From assembly GCA_004322135.1 (NCBI GenBank), contig SCSG01000038.1, positions 1 to 64,000 of the forward strand: a DNA stretch of 64,000 nucleotides, written 5' to 3'. The stretch comes from Burkholderiaceae bacterium. GTDB taxonomy: Bacteria > Pseudomonadota > Gammaproteobacteria > Burkholderiales > Burkholderiaceae_B. The position numbers and the translations under genes were made by a program. Every line of letters begins with the position of its first letter. The first letter of the stretch is position 1. This document shows positions 19,941 to 28,501 of the stretch, piece after piece. Under the pieces are notes generated by a model. The model did no database searches and had not been told where the DNA came from. It saw only the letters and a list, made by a program, of their open reading frames with translations.

Positions 19941-22556
19941 ATGTTCCGTCAGCTGGATTATCAAGATCGGGTGTTGGATTCCCTGGATGCTTATCTGGAT
20001 GCCTTGAACGAGAAGAAGGGCAGAGCCGACCGTGTTGCTGAATTTGCGCTGCGTGAGCCGGACCTTGCGCTTCCGATTCCCGACTTTGTCGAGGAGGCTT
20101 GGGAGGACTTGCGGAATCAAGGGCGGCTACCGGTGTCACGGGCGACCATCCCGTTTTCGCGCCGCATCGACGGTTGCGATAGGCCTGTCCCGGATGTCGT
20201 GCTGAAGGTCCCCACAGGCGGGGGCAAGACGTGGCTGGCTGTGGCTGGGGTGTCTCGCATCATGGGCCAGTATCTGCGCAGCAATGCGGGTTTCGTGCTG
20301 TGGATCGTACCCAACGAGGCCATCTACACCCAGACCCTGAAGCATTTGAAGGATCGCCAGCATCCCTACCGGCAAGCCCTGGATCGCGCTGCAGCGGGTG
20401 CCGATCGGGTCCTCATCATGGAAAAGGCTGACCGCCTGGATGCCCGTGATGTCGAAAGCCACCTATGCGTCATGCTGCTGATGCTGCAGTCGTCCAACCG
20501 GCAAAACAAAGAGTCGCTGAAGATGTTCCAGGATCGAGGCGACGTGCACGGCTTCTTTCCGCCGGAGGGTGAACAACAGGCACACCAGGCTGCGTTGGCC
20601 GCGACCCCCAATCTGGATGCCTATCAAGGCATGTTTCCGATGGTGAAGGATTCGCTGGGCAATGCCTTGCGGCTGATCCGACCCATTGTGGTGCTGGACG
20701 AAGGGCACAAGGCGATTTCCGATCTGGCCTTTGAGACCCTGTATGGCTTCAACCCCAGCTTTGTGCTGGAACTGTCGGCTACGCCGCAGGATGTGCAACC
20801 GCGAGGAGGCAGGAACCCCCGGCCAGGGCGTTACGCCAATATCCTGGTGGAAGTGACGGGCCGCGAGTTGGACCGCGAAGGCATGATCAAGATGCCGCTC
20901 AATCTCGACCCCAGGCAGGGAACCGATTGGCGGGCGACGCTGAATGCCGCGCTGGATCGTTTGAATAGCCTAGCCAGGGAAGCCGAGCGGCTGCGGGCCG
21001 ATACGGGGCGCCATATTCGCCCGATCCTGCTGGTGCAGGTGGAACGCACCGGGCGCGACCAGCGTGAAAGCCATCACATCCATGCCGACGACGTGAAGGA
21101 CTGGCTGATCACGGCGGGTTTCGATGAAGCCGAAATCGCCATCAAGACGGCGGAACAGAACGATCTGGCCAACCCTGAGAACCAGGATTTGTTGTCGCCC
21201 ACCAACCGTGTGCGCGTCATCATCACCAAGCAGGCACTGCAGGAGGGCTGGGATTGCCCCTTTGCCTATGTGCTGTGTAGCCTTGCAGCGAGTTCCAACC
21301 AGAAGGCCATGACGCAGCTGGTGGGCCGTATCCTGCGCCAGCCTTATGCCTTGAAAACAGGCGTCGATGCGCTGGACGAGTGTTATGTGATTACCCATCA
21401 CGCCGCGACCAAAGACGTGGTAGAGGCCGTCAAATCGGGGCTGGAGCAAGACGGTTTGGGTGATTTGGTGCTGCAGGTCTCACAACAGGATATGCAAGGT
21501 GGGGGGCTGACAGCCCGACCTGTCCAGCGGCGGCCCGCTTTTGCCAAAAGCGAAATTTATCTGCCCAAGGTTTTGCGGGTGAATGGATCGGACATCCGGG
21601 AACTGGATTATGAAACGGATGTGCTGGCCCGCATCGACTGGCGTGATTTTGACCCCCGAGACATTGCTGATCGCATCCCGGACAATGCCCAGGCGGCAGA
21701 AAGCCAGTTGCAGCGCATCCAGTTGGCCGATGATGGCGATGAACTATTGACCAATAGTCCGGTGGCCGACAACCAGGAATCCCCGGCATTTGACCCGGCC
21801 TATGTGGTCCGACTGGTTTCTGATTTGGTGCTCAACCCGTTCGTGGCCCGTGAAATTGTCGGCAAGGCGGTAACGCGCTTACGCGAGCGGGGCTTTGACA
21901 GCACCAAACTGGGCAAGCTGGCCAGCCTGATTGCGGAGGAGTTACGCAAGGGCCTGGACGCGGCGCAAACGGAGCTGGCCGAGGCTGTTTTCAAGCATGA
22001 CGTGGCCCAAGGCAGCATTCAGTTTCGCTTGCGCCTGGATGGGCGCAACTGGAAGATGCCCAGCGCCATGGCCACAACCGAACCCGAGGGTGCGCGTCAG
22101 CTATTGGGTCAAGACGGCGGCGCATTGCGACAAAGCCTGTTTGCGCCTGTATACGAAGCGGAATTGAATCAGGACGAGCGTGATGTGGCTGTCTATCTGG
22201 ATGCCGCCGAGACACTGTCCTGGTGGCACCGCAACGTAGCCCGGCAGCAGTACGGCCTGCAAGGCTGGAAGCGGGCCAAGATTTACCCTGACTTCATTTT
22301 TGCTGTGCAGCAAGAGGGCAGCGCTCAGCGCATCGTGGCGCTGGAAACCAAGGGTGACCAGCTGAGCGGCAACCTGGATACCACCTATAAACGTGATTTG
22401 CTGGATTTCCTGTCGGGTAATTTTCAATGGGATACCGCATCTCCTGTGGGTAACCTGGAATTGGTTGGTACGGACACCACGGTCGAAGGCACGTTGATCC
22501 TGATGAGCGAGTGGAGGACTAGGCTGCCCGCCTATCTGGAGGGCAGGGCGGAATGA
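19941..22556 (+). CDS. res: Type III-like restriction subunit Res (helicase-nuclease)
   Basis: The 871-residue protein is an SF2 helicase joined to a nuclease. Walker A PTGGGKT is at residues 91-97, the DEGH box at 253-256, LSATPQD follows, and motif VI reads [10 protein letters not shown]. The C-terminal PD-(D/E)xK site has Pro783-Asp784 and Glu802-Thr-Lys804. I chose ATG 19941 ([12 protein letters not shown]), since the upstream extension is the shadow of the Mod remnant. The length is normal and all motifs are present. Type III Res needs Mod to find its site, so with Mod broken the system is probably silent. Confidence 0.88.
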   Translation: MFRQLDYQDRVLDSLDAYLDALNEKKGRADRVAEFALREPDLALPIPDFVEEAWEDLRNQGRLPVSRATIPFSRRIDGCDRPVPDVVLKVPTGGGKTWLAVAGVSRIMGQYLRSNAGFVLWIVPNEAIYTQTLKHLKDRQHPYRQALDRAAAGADRVLIMEKADRLDARDVESHLCVMLLMLQSSNRQNKESLKMFQDRGDVHGFFPPEGEQQAHQAALAATPNLDAYQGMFPMVKDSLGNALRLIRPIVVLDEGHKAISDLAFETLYGFNPSFVLELSATPQDVQPRGGRNPRPGRYANILVEVTGRELDREGMIKMPLNLDPRQGTDWRATLNAALDRLNSLAREAERLRADTGRHIRPILLVQVERTGRDQRESHHIHADDVKDWLITAGFDEAEIAIKTAEQNDLANPENQDLLSPTNRVRVIITKQALQEGWDCPFAYVLCSLAASSNQKAMTQLVGRILRQPYALKTGVDALDECYVITHHAATKDVVEAVKSGLEQDGLGDLVLQVSQQDMQGGGLTARPVQRRPAFAKSEIYLPKVLRVNGSDIRELDYETDVLARIDWRDFDPRDIADRIPDNAQAAESQLQRIQLADDGDELLTNSPVADNQESPAFDPAYVVRLVSDLVLNPFVAREIVGKAVTRLRERGFDSTKLGKLASLIAEELRKGLDAAQTELAEAVFKHDVAQGSIQFRLRLDGRNWKMPSAMATTEPEGARQLLGQDGGALRQSLFAPVYEAELNQDERDVAVYLDAAETLSWWHRNVARQQYGLQGWKRAKIYPDFIFAVQQEGSAQRIVALETKGDQLSGNLDTTYKRDLLDFLSGNFQWDTASPVGNLELVGTDTTVEGTLILMSEWRTRLPAYLEGRAE

Positions 22557-23148
22557 TCACCACGCCGGCTTGCTGGATCATTGCTGGCCCCAACGGTGCC
22601 GGGGAAACGACTTTTGCGCTGGATTACCTGCCTGCGGTGGCTCATTGCCAGACGTTTATCAATGCCGATTTGATCGCTGCCGGGCTGTCACCCTTGAACC
22701 CCGAGCGTGAGCAGTTGGCGGCGTCCAGGCTGTGTATCTGCCGGAAATCGACCGGTGCGAGCGTGTACGCCGGGATTTCGCCTTTGAGACAACTTTGTCT
22801 GGGCGCGGCTATTTGCGGTTGGTGGATCGCCTGATGCACAGCGGATGGCGTGTGGAGATGTCATACTTGGCCCTACCCAGTGTGCAGCTGTCTCATGACC
22901 GAGTGGCTGAGCGCGTCACTCGTGGCGGACACAGCATCCCGGCGCAGGCGATTGAACGACGCTTTGCCCGTAGTTTGCGCAACTTGTTTGAACTGTATGC
23001 TCCCAGAGTCAGCCTGACGCGCTGCTACTTGAACAGTCTGGATAACCCGGCTCTCGTGTTTACTCAACAGGGGAATTGTGTTGAAATTTTTGATGATGCC
23101 GTCTATCGGCACCTACGCAGTGAGGCAGGCTGTGACTCCCCAATATGA
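22553..23148 (+). pseudogene. Zeta-toxin-like P-loop kinase, frameshifted
   Basis: Two overlapping frames together make one zeta-type protein: 22553 onward gives [19 protein letters not shown] and [13 protein letters not shown] up to about 22730, then the frame used by 22732-23148 continues YLPEIDRC and [14 protein letters not shown] to the end. Two extra bases (or one missing) near 22727-22733 cause the break. The Walker A lysine is also replaced by glutamate (residue 18, GAGETT for GAGKTT), which should abolish ATP binding. The start overlaps the res stop (ATGA). Confidence 0.75.
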
Positions 23149-23323
23149 TGAAGACACACGCAAAGCACTGGAAAGCCAGCGCAATTCCGTGGCCAAGGCG
23201 CTGGATCGCAAGCGTCGCTTGGGTCAGTATGCTGTGGTGTGGAAGGATGGGAAATCGGTCTACATCGGGCCGAATCCGCCTGACCCGAAGGAGCCGGCGC
23301 ATAGCGGACCAGCACAGCGCTGA
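23132..23323 (+). CDS. Small protein paired with zeta-like kinase
   Basis: A 63-residue charged protein: YDEDTRKALESQRNSVAKAL, then RKRRLGQYAVVWKDGKSVYI. It starts at GTG 23132 with GAGG ahead of it (GTG 23120 is an alternative) and overlaps the 3' end of the zeta-like gene. Similar small helical proteins occur beside zeta-like kinases and may be their antitoxins; this is inference from position and memory of the pattern. It appears intact although its partner is broken. Confidence 0.55.
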   Translation: MTPQYDEDTRKALESQRNSVAKALDRKRRLGQYAVVWKDGKSVYIGPNPPDPKEPAHSGPAQR

Positions 23324-23382
23324 ACGGATGTTCTGGCAGTGTCTGGCATTGTTGGGCACGATCAGGTGTCATACTGAACATG

Positions 23383-23422
23383 GTACTTTCAATGGTATTT
23401 AACTATTAGACATTGAAAGTAC
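23383..23422. repeat. Perfect 12-base inverted repeat near island right end
   Basis: GTACTTTCAATG (23383-23394) and CATTGAAAGTAC (23411-23422) are perfect complements around a 16-base AT-rich loop. It lies 37 bases before the right attachment repeat. It may be a terminator or a site for recombination proteins. Confidence 0.6.
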
Positions 23423-23458
23423 TTATATAAATCAATATGCTATTGGTTCTATTGATGG

Positions 23459-23472
23459 TCGAGTGGGAGTGA
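23459..23472 (+). repeat. Right attachment site of guaA island
   Basis: An exact copy of TCGAGTGGGAGTGA from the guaA 3' end, in the same orientation and outside any gene. It marks the distal boundary of the island. Confidence 0.72.
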
Positions 23473-23503
23473 ATTGACGCTCTTCGGAGACTGCCACCGG
23501 TTA

Positions 23504-24592
23504 TCAGGAAACTGCGGCAGCTGGGGCGGCCTCCGCCAGCACTACGCGATTGCCGCCCTGTTCCTTGGCCACATACAGAGCGTGGTCGACCCGTTGTAGC
23601 GCGGTATCGAAGTTGTCCGCGCCGTCGAGCATCGTGGCGCCGAACGAGGCGGTGACTTGGCGCACCGGCGCCACCGACAGTTGCGAGATCGCCAGTTGCA
23701 GGCGCTCAGCTACCATATGCAGGCCTGTCGCGTCGATGCCCGGCACGAGCACCACGAACTCCTCGCCGCCCCAGCGCGAGATATGTTCGTCCTGACGCAG
23801 CAATGCCTTGCAGCGCCCGGCAACTGCCTGCAGCACTAAGTCGCCGACCGGGTGGCCATGTGTATCGTTGATTACCTTGAAGTGATCCAGGTCCAGCATG
23901 ATCAAGCCGGCTGGGCGAGTGTCGTTGAGCAGGTTCCTGAGTACACGCTCGCCCAGACGGCGGTTGTAGATACCGGTAACCGGGTCGCGGTTCAGCATGG
24001 CCTCCATTCGTGTGTGCTCGGATGCCATCCGCTTGATCGTATTGGTCAGCCCGCGTTGCACCGGCAGCAGCACCACCACCATGATGCTGACCGGCCCATA
24101 CGCCATCAGCAGGTCCATGCCGCGCGGCGTCCACCTTTCACTGGGATGAAACGCCAGGTAGGTCAGTATCGGTAGCGCGACCAGTAACCAGCAAAGCAGC
24201 GCCACCACGAACGCCCAGCGACCGGGGACGAAGATCATCACCATCGTCAGCAATATCACGAACACCGACGCTATTGGCGGTAGCAAGTCGATTAACTGTA
24301 CGCCAGGCGTCGATGTCGTGTACAAGGTGTAGAACCACGTCGGCGCGATTATCATCAGCGCCGCGATGACCAGTGCCGTGCGCACGATGCCCTGCAGCCA
24401 CCAAGGGCGCCGCATCAGGGCAATGATCAGGCCGGCAAAGATCACGGCGCCGGACGGGGGAATGATCAGATCCATCAGGTGGTGGACCGGCCCAAGCCAG
24501 TGGATCAACGTGGCGCTGACACACGCGAACAGTGTCAGCCACAGCATGATAAGCACGGCAACGCGGACGTAATTATCTTCGGACTCTTGCAT
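23504..24592 (-). CDS. Membrane-bound diguanylate cyclase (GGDEF)
   Basis: The protein (~362 residues from ATG 24592) has six or so hydrophobic segments in its first ~190 residues and then a GGDEF domain (RDPVTGIYNRR, LDLDHFKVINDTHGHPVGD, RWGGEEFVVLVPG). It should make cyclic di-GMP at the inner membrane. The active-site loop is GGEEF, an active variant. The inhibitory site position reads RQDE, not RxxD, so product inhibition may be weak. The frame continues to 24685 but the added part overlaps the YgdR-like gene and looks non-coding. It is the first gene after the island. Confidence 0.88.
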   Translation of the reverse strand: MQESEDNYVRVAVLIMLWLTLFACVSATLIHWLGPVHHLMDLIIPPSGAVIFAGLIIALMRRPWWLQGIVRTALVIAALMIIAPTWFYTLYTTSTPGVQLIDLLPPIASVFVILLTMVMIFVPGRWAFVVALLCWLLVALPILTYLAFHPSERWTPRGMDLLMAYGPVSIMVVVLLPVQRGLTNTIKRMASEHTRMEAMLNRDPVTGIYNRRLGERVLRNLLNDTRPAGLIMLDLDHFKVINDTHGHPVGDLVLQAVAGRCKALLRQDEHISRWGGEEFVVLVPGIDATGLHMVAERLQLAISQLSVAPVRQVTASFGATMLDGADNFDTALQRVDHALYVAKEQGGNRVVLAEAAPAAAVS

Positions 24593-24644
24593 TGGTATCG
24601 TCAGGCGCCAGCGAGGCTGAGAGCCAAGTTTAGCATCCGTCCCA

Positions 24645-24839
24645 ATGGGGTCAAGCAGGACTGGTGGTATTGCGGCGTGCTCCACGCCAGCCGAGATAAC
24701 TACTCAGGACGGTCAAAAGATCATGACAGCGGATAAACCCAGGATCGACAGCAAGGACGGCTTTGTCACCTACGAGAAGGACGGTAAGGAGGTTAAGGTG
24801 AACTCGAACAACGTCAAGAGCATTGAGGAAGTCAAGTAA
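24645..24839 (+). CDS. YgdI/YgdR-like small protein lacking a signal peptide
   Basis: The 64-residue frame ends with the YgdI/YgdR pattern: EITTQDGQKIMTADKPRI, then GFVTYEKDGKEVKVNSNNV. These are small lipoproteins with an SH3-like fold. GIAACSTP at residues 8-15 looks like the end of a lipobox, but the hydrophobic h-region that should precede the cysteine is missing, and upstream frames do not supply it. The 5' end has probably been lost, possibly when the adjacent cyclase gene was joined here. A shorter start at ATG 24723 is possible. It may be a pseudogene. Confidence 0.5.
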   Translation: MGSSRTGGIAACSTPAEITTQDGQKIMTADKPRIDSKDGFVTYEKDGKEVKVNSNNVKSIEEVK

Positions 24840-24929
24840 ACTGAAGTGCCTCCAACCTACTCGCGTATCACGTTTGGAGCTTGGTCGGATGGTTTTTCAG
24901 CGGCGCACACAAGGCACGGACGCTGACGA

Positions 24930-25781
24930 TCATTCGTTCTTGCTGCGAATCAAGCGCATGAGGGCCTGGGTATCCAGTTGCTCACCCGCCCAGTCCTCGG
25001 CAAAGTGCTCATAGACTCGAGCAATGCCGTTGTATATGCCCGACTCGGGGCGGTTGCTTAGATAAGCGGAAATTTCGTCCATTTCGGCGACCCAACGATA
25101 GGCTTTCGGGAACATGCCTGGCACAGTGTGGCCTAGCCATGCGAATAGATGATGCTGGCTGGCGGCTAGTTCCTCGCTCAGCGCTCGCCCTACGCCGTAC
25201 CGGTCGGCAGCCAGGCCCATGACGGACCCCAACGCGGCCAAACCTTTCGTGATGCCACCGTAGCTCATCTTCAGGGCGGACGCGGCACCTGTCGGCGCGT
25301 CCAGCGTCTTCACGTCCAGTCCCGAACCTGTCAGCCTGGAGACGGCGTCTTTTGTATCTCCTGATAGGTAGAAGGTGGTGGTTGCACCCAAACCTTCGGC
25401 GTTGGGTGGCGGGCCGATGATGCTGCCGTCCAGGAATGTCGTACCCGTATTCTTCACGACCTGCTCAATGGCCAGAACCGTTTTCGGCGAAACCGCGTTG
25501 CAGTCGATATAGATAGGCTTGTGCGGCGCGGCCCGCAGCGCTGGCGCCAAGCGCTCGGCAATAGGCAGCGCTTCTTTAGGTGGCAGGATCGAAAGCAGGA
25601 AATCCGCTGCGACCAGATCTTCGTCGCAAACGGCCATCATCCCAGCGACCTGTGCCCGTGCCGCGCTGGATGCGCTGCGGCCTTGCAGGGATGTAAGCAC
25701 TTTGGCCCCTCGCCGCGCCAGTAGAGCGCCCACGCCCGATCCCATATTGCCGGGGGCGGTGATTGCAATGGTTATGGTCAT
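24930..25781 (-). CDS. NAD(P)-dependent dehydrogenase with DUF1932 domain
   Basis: The 283-residue protein has a Rossmann N-terminus of the 3-hydroxyisobutyrate/6-phosphogluconate dehydrogenase type (TAPGNMGSGVGALLARRG) and a C-terminal DUF1932 helical domain (LKMSYGGITKGLAALGSVM, which carries the family's catalytic-type Lys). It probably oxidises a hydroxy acid; the substrate is not known. A ribosome binding site (AAGGAAC on the minus strand) precedes ATG 25781. It stands next to a LysR-type remnant and the ABC importer operon, and could serve the same catabolic route. Confidence 0.78.
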   Translation of the reverse strand: MTITIAITAPGNMGSGVGALLARRGAKVLTSLQGRSASSAARAQVAGMMAVCDEDLVAADFLLSILPPKEALPIAERLAPALRAAPHKPIYIDCNAVSPKTVLAIEQVVKNTGTTFLDGSIIGPPPNAEGLGATTTFYLSGDTKDAVSRLTGSGLDVKTLDAPTGAASALKMSYGGITKGLAALGSVMGLAADRYGVGRALSEELAASQHHLFAWLGHTVPGMFPKAYRWVAEMDEISAYLSNRPESGIYNGIARVYEHFAEDWAGEQLDTQALMRLIRSKNE

Positions 25782-25837
25782 GAGGGGTTCCTTCCAAGGA
25801 GAGGCAATACCAGTAAGAGGTTGAAATCAATAGGTGG

Positions 25838-26101
25838 TTAGTCATGCCTTCCATGTAAGTGGCGCATGGCCAGAAGGGAGCCAAATCTTTTGGCTGCCAG
25901 TGCAGGTTTGATGCTTGCCAGACACGAGAAATGATCTTTGAGAAACAGTTCGTCTTCGAAGTGACCGTGTCGGCGGACTAAAGCGCAGCGTGTCGGCGCC
26001 TCGGAGAGAATCAGGTGACCGGTAGCTGGCTCCACGTTGCGCGAGGATATCGATGCGTCAAGCACGACAAGCTGTTTCAGGTCGAGTTTGTTATAGCACA
26101 T
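25838..26101 (-). pseudogene. LysR-type regulator, N-terminal remnant
   Basis: The 87-residue frame begins LDLKQLVVLDASISSRNV and continues through a helix-turn-helix-like stretch to HFEDELFLKD, which is the start of a LysR regulator. The recognition helix is eroded (HLILSEAPTRCALVRR where LSQPAVSxALxRLR is usual), and after ~60 residues the similarity ends; the effector-binding domain is absent. It is divergent from the ABC importer operon and was probably its regulator. Confidence 0.6.
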
Positions 26102-26224
26102 GGGATGTGCCCCTACGTGATAAAGATCATTGACTTAAATAAGAGAGTGTGCAAACGAATAGTGAGCGTCAAGTAAAGGCCGTTCAGCTCCGGATTGAAT
26201 TCTCGTGTGCGCGGTTCCTTAGGT

Positions 26225-26235
26225 TTACAATGTAA
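26225..26235. promoter_or_regulatory. Inverted repeat in LysR-importer intergenic region
   Basis: TTACA (26225-26229) and TGTAA (26231-26235) flank a single A, about 90 bases before the importer start and upstream of the divergent LysR remnant. It may be the site of the lost regulator; a promoter hexamer is not certain. Confidence 0.3.
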
Positions 26236-26324
26236 CCAGTTCGCCGGTTTATCAACAACAAGTAACCCGCCCATACATGCAAGTGTGTGGGCCCCACGTA
26301 ATCAGCGATAAGGAGGGCGTCATA

Positions 26325-27722
26325 GTGAAAGGTGATAAAAGAACACAAGGTGACAAGACAAACAACATGGAAGAGTCGCCAGATAATTTGAACGAACGCC
26401 TCGAGGCAGGTGGTGACAAAGACTTGCCTGAGTCCATGGTGCGCCGCAAAGCGCTCATCGGGGGTGCCACGGCCGTCGCGGGCGCGGCGGTGATGTTAGG
26501 CAGTAGCCGTCGAGTCTTCGCCGCTGGTTCTGACTCGGCCGAGGAAATCCGGATCGGCTATATCAGTCCGCGTTCAGGTACTCTTGGCGCGTTCAACAAG
26601 TCCGATTCGTACATGCTGCCGCTGGTTCGCAAGGCCTTGGCCAAAGGGATCACTATCGGGGGCAAGACGTACCAGGTCAAGATCCTCGATCGGGACGGTC
26701 AGTCCAGCCCGGCGCGTGCCAGCCAGCTTGCGCGGGAACTCATTCACAAGGACAACATCCATCTGATGCTCACGACTTCGACGCCCGAGACGGTCAATCC
26801 GGTGTCGGACGCGTGTGAGGCGGAAGGTGTACCGAGCATAGGCACGGACTGCCCGCTGGAATCCTTTTACTTCGGGCGTGGAGGCAAGGACGGGCACTTC
26901 AAGTGGGCGTTCGATTTCAGCTTCGGCGTCAAGCAATTTGTGGACGTCTTCCTTGCGCAATGGCCCTTGGTAGAGACCAACAAGAAAGTCGCGGTGATGT
27001 ACCCCAATGATGCTGACGGCAACGGGTTCCGGGGTCACCTCGCACCGATTCTGGAGAAAAACGGCTATACGGTCATTGATCCGGGCGCATATGCGGACGG
27101 CACCACAGATTTTTCATCACAGATTGCGCTGTTCAGGCGTGAAAAATGCCAGATCTTCAACGAGGTTGGGCTACCGAATGACATTCAGGCGTTCTGGCGG
27201 CAAGCTGCACAATTGCATTTCCTGCAAGAGCTGAAAATTGCCCAATTCACCAAATCAGGCAGTTTTGCCGGCCAGATCGCGGCGCTTGGCCCCTTGGGTT
27301 ATAACGTCTCGGCGGCAACGTTCTGGGCGCCGGGGTTTCCTTACAAGTCGCCCCTAACTGGCGGAACCTCCCAAGAGTTGGCCGACGGGTACGAAAAGGC
27401 TGCAAACGAGATATGGGCTGAGCAGCAAGGGGCAACATTGGCGCTGTTTGAGGTCGGGATCCAGGCCGTCAAGGCCGCGAAGAGTCCTACGGACCGCGCT
27501 GCGATTCGCGACGCGATACCCGCAATCGACATGATCACGACCCTGGGCAGAGTGAACTTCAAGACGGGCCCTTACCCGAATACTGCCACGACACCCATGA
27601 TTGGGGCACAGTGGGTGAAGACCGCGCCGGGGTCGAAGTTCCCGTTGGATTGGGTTGTTGTCAGTAACTCGGAAGACCCGAATGTTCCGATTCAGCGTAA
27701 GCCTGCGCCCTATAGCGTATGA
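26325..27722 (+). CDS. ABC transporter periplasmic binding protein, branched-chain amino acid type
   Basis: The 465-residue protein has a twin-arginine-like signal after a long polar leader (VRRKALIGGATAVAGAAVML ... VFAAG), then a type I periplasmic binding fold (IRIGYISPRSGTLGAFNKSD, later VAVMYPNDADGNGF). GTG 26325 is chosen because AAGGAGG lies nine bases upstream; ATG 26367 is an alternative. Relatives bind amino acids, amides, urea or aromatic acids, so the ligand cannot be named. Its stop overlaps the ATPase start (ATGA), the first of four such overlaps in this operon. Confidence 0.85.
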   Translation: MKGDKRTQGDKTNNMEESPDNLNERLEAGGDKDLPESMVRRKALIGGATAVAGAAVMLGSSRRVFAAGSDSAEEIRIGYISPRSGTLGAFNKSDSYMLPLVRKALAKGITIGGKTYQVKILDRDGQSSPARASQLARELIHKDNIHLMLTTSTPETVNPVSDACEAEGVPSIGTDCPLESFYFGRGGKDGHFKWAFDFSFGVKQFVDVFLAQWPLVETNKKVAVMYPNDADGNGFRGHLAPILEKNGYTVIDPGAYADGTTDFSSQIALFRREKCQIFNEVGLPNDIQAFWRQAAQLHFLQELKIAQFTKSGSFAGQIAALGPLGYNVSAATFWAPGFPYKSPLTGGTSQELADGYEKAANEIWAEQQGATLALFEVGIQAVKAAKSPTDRAAIRDAIPAIDMITTLGRVNFKTGPYPNTATTPMIGAQWVKTAPGSKFPLDWVVVSNSEDPNVPIQRKPAPYSV

Positions 27723-28501
27723 CGGCAGCAGTTCGGGACGCGAGTAGGTCCTGGGCCGCCGGGCACTTGGCTGAAGAAGGGCCAGTGCTGGCGGCCTGCG
27801 ACGTCAGTGTCAGTTTCGGCGCGTCGCGGGTACTGAACGACGTCAGCCTCGAGGTTCGGGCCGGTGAGCTGGTGGGCATCATCGGTCCGAATGGTGCGGG
27901 GAAAACGACATTCTTTGGCACACTGGTAGGAGCACTGCACCCGGTCACGGGCACAGTGACTTTCGAGGGCGTGGATGTGACTCACCAGTCGATGGCCCAA
28001 CGGTGCCGGCACGGATTGGTCAGAACCCATCAGATTCCGCGCCCATTCAACGACATGACGGTGTTTGAAAACGTATTCGTTGCCGCCGTGAATGCCCATG
28101 GTTCAAGCCGCAAGGTGGCGTACCAATATGCAATCGAAGCCCTGACTCATACTGACATGCTTGGGGTGGCCAATCGCCGGGGGAAAGAGCTGGGGCTGCT
28201 CGATCGCAAACGACTCGAGCTCTCCCGCGCGCTCGCGACGGAACCAAAAGTATTGCTGCTGGACGAGATCGGAGGCGGCCTCAGTGAGGGTGAATCAATG
28301 GAGCTCCTGGCCATGATCCGTGCTTTGAATGATCGCGGTATTACTATCGTCTGGATCGAACACATGGTGCCGTTGTTACGGAAAGCTGCTGGCAGGTTCG
28401 TCTGCCTTCATCAAGGCAGGATCATCGCTGACGGAAGCCCGGATGAAGTGATGGCCGACCCGACGGTTACGTCGGCGTACCTCGGGGGCAGCGTGAAATG
28501 A
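27719..28501 (+). CDS. livG: ABC transporter ATPase, LivG type
   Basis: The 260-residue ATPase has Walker A GPNGAGKTTF and Walker B KVLLLDEIGGGL. The signature region reads LGLLDRKRLELSRAL where LSGGQ-like sequence is usual; this variation is seen in some LivG subfamilies. With the next gene's product it should energise uptake of the ligand captured by the binding protein. The first 20 residues are an unusual extension before the strand ACDVSVSFG. It overlaps both neighbours by four bases. Confidence 0.87.
   Translation: MTAAVRDASRSWAAGHLAEEGPVLAACDVSVSFGASRVLNDVSLEVRAGELVGIIGPNGAGKTTFFGTLVGALHPVTGTVTFEGVDVTHQSMAQRCRHGLVRTHQIPRPFNDMTVFENVFVAAVNAHGSSRKVAYQYAIEALTHTDMLGVANRRGKELGLLDRKRLELSRALATEPKVLLLDEIGGGLSEGESMELLAMIRALNDRGITIVWIEHMVPLLRKAAGRFVCLHQGRIIADGSPDEVMADPTVTSAYLGGSVK

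Larger units (their letters stand above)
17491..23458. mobile_element. Integrase-less genomic island at the guaA 3' end
   Basis: A 6-kb segment lies between two direct copies of the guaA terminal 14 bases. It carries a toxin-antitoxin pair, a broken type III-like restriction system, and a broken zeta-like kinase with a small partner. No integrase, excisionase or transfer gene is present, so it is either a decayed island or a non-autonomous one mobilised in trans. TGTCTGGCAyTG and AATGGTAT occur near both ends (17581 and 17619; 23340 and 23391) and may be integrase arm sites. Confidence 0.7.

Noticed and set aside
28204-28240. LivG-type ATPase signature loss as a sign of inactivity
   Set aside because: The RKRLELSRAL variant is found in intact LivG subfamilies and Walker A and B are complete.
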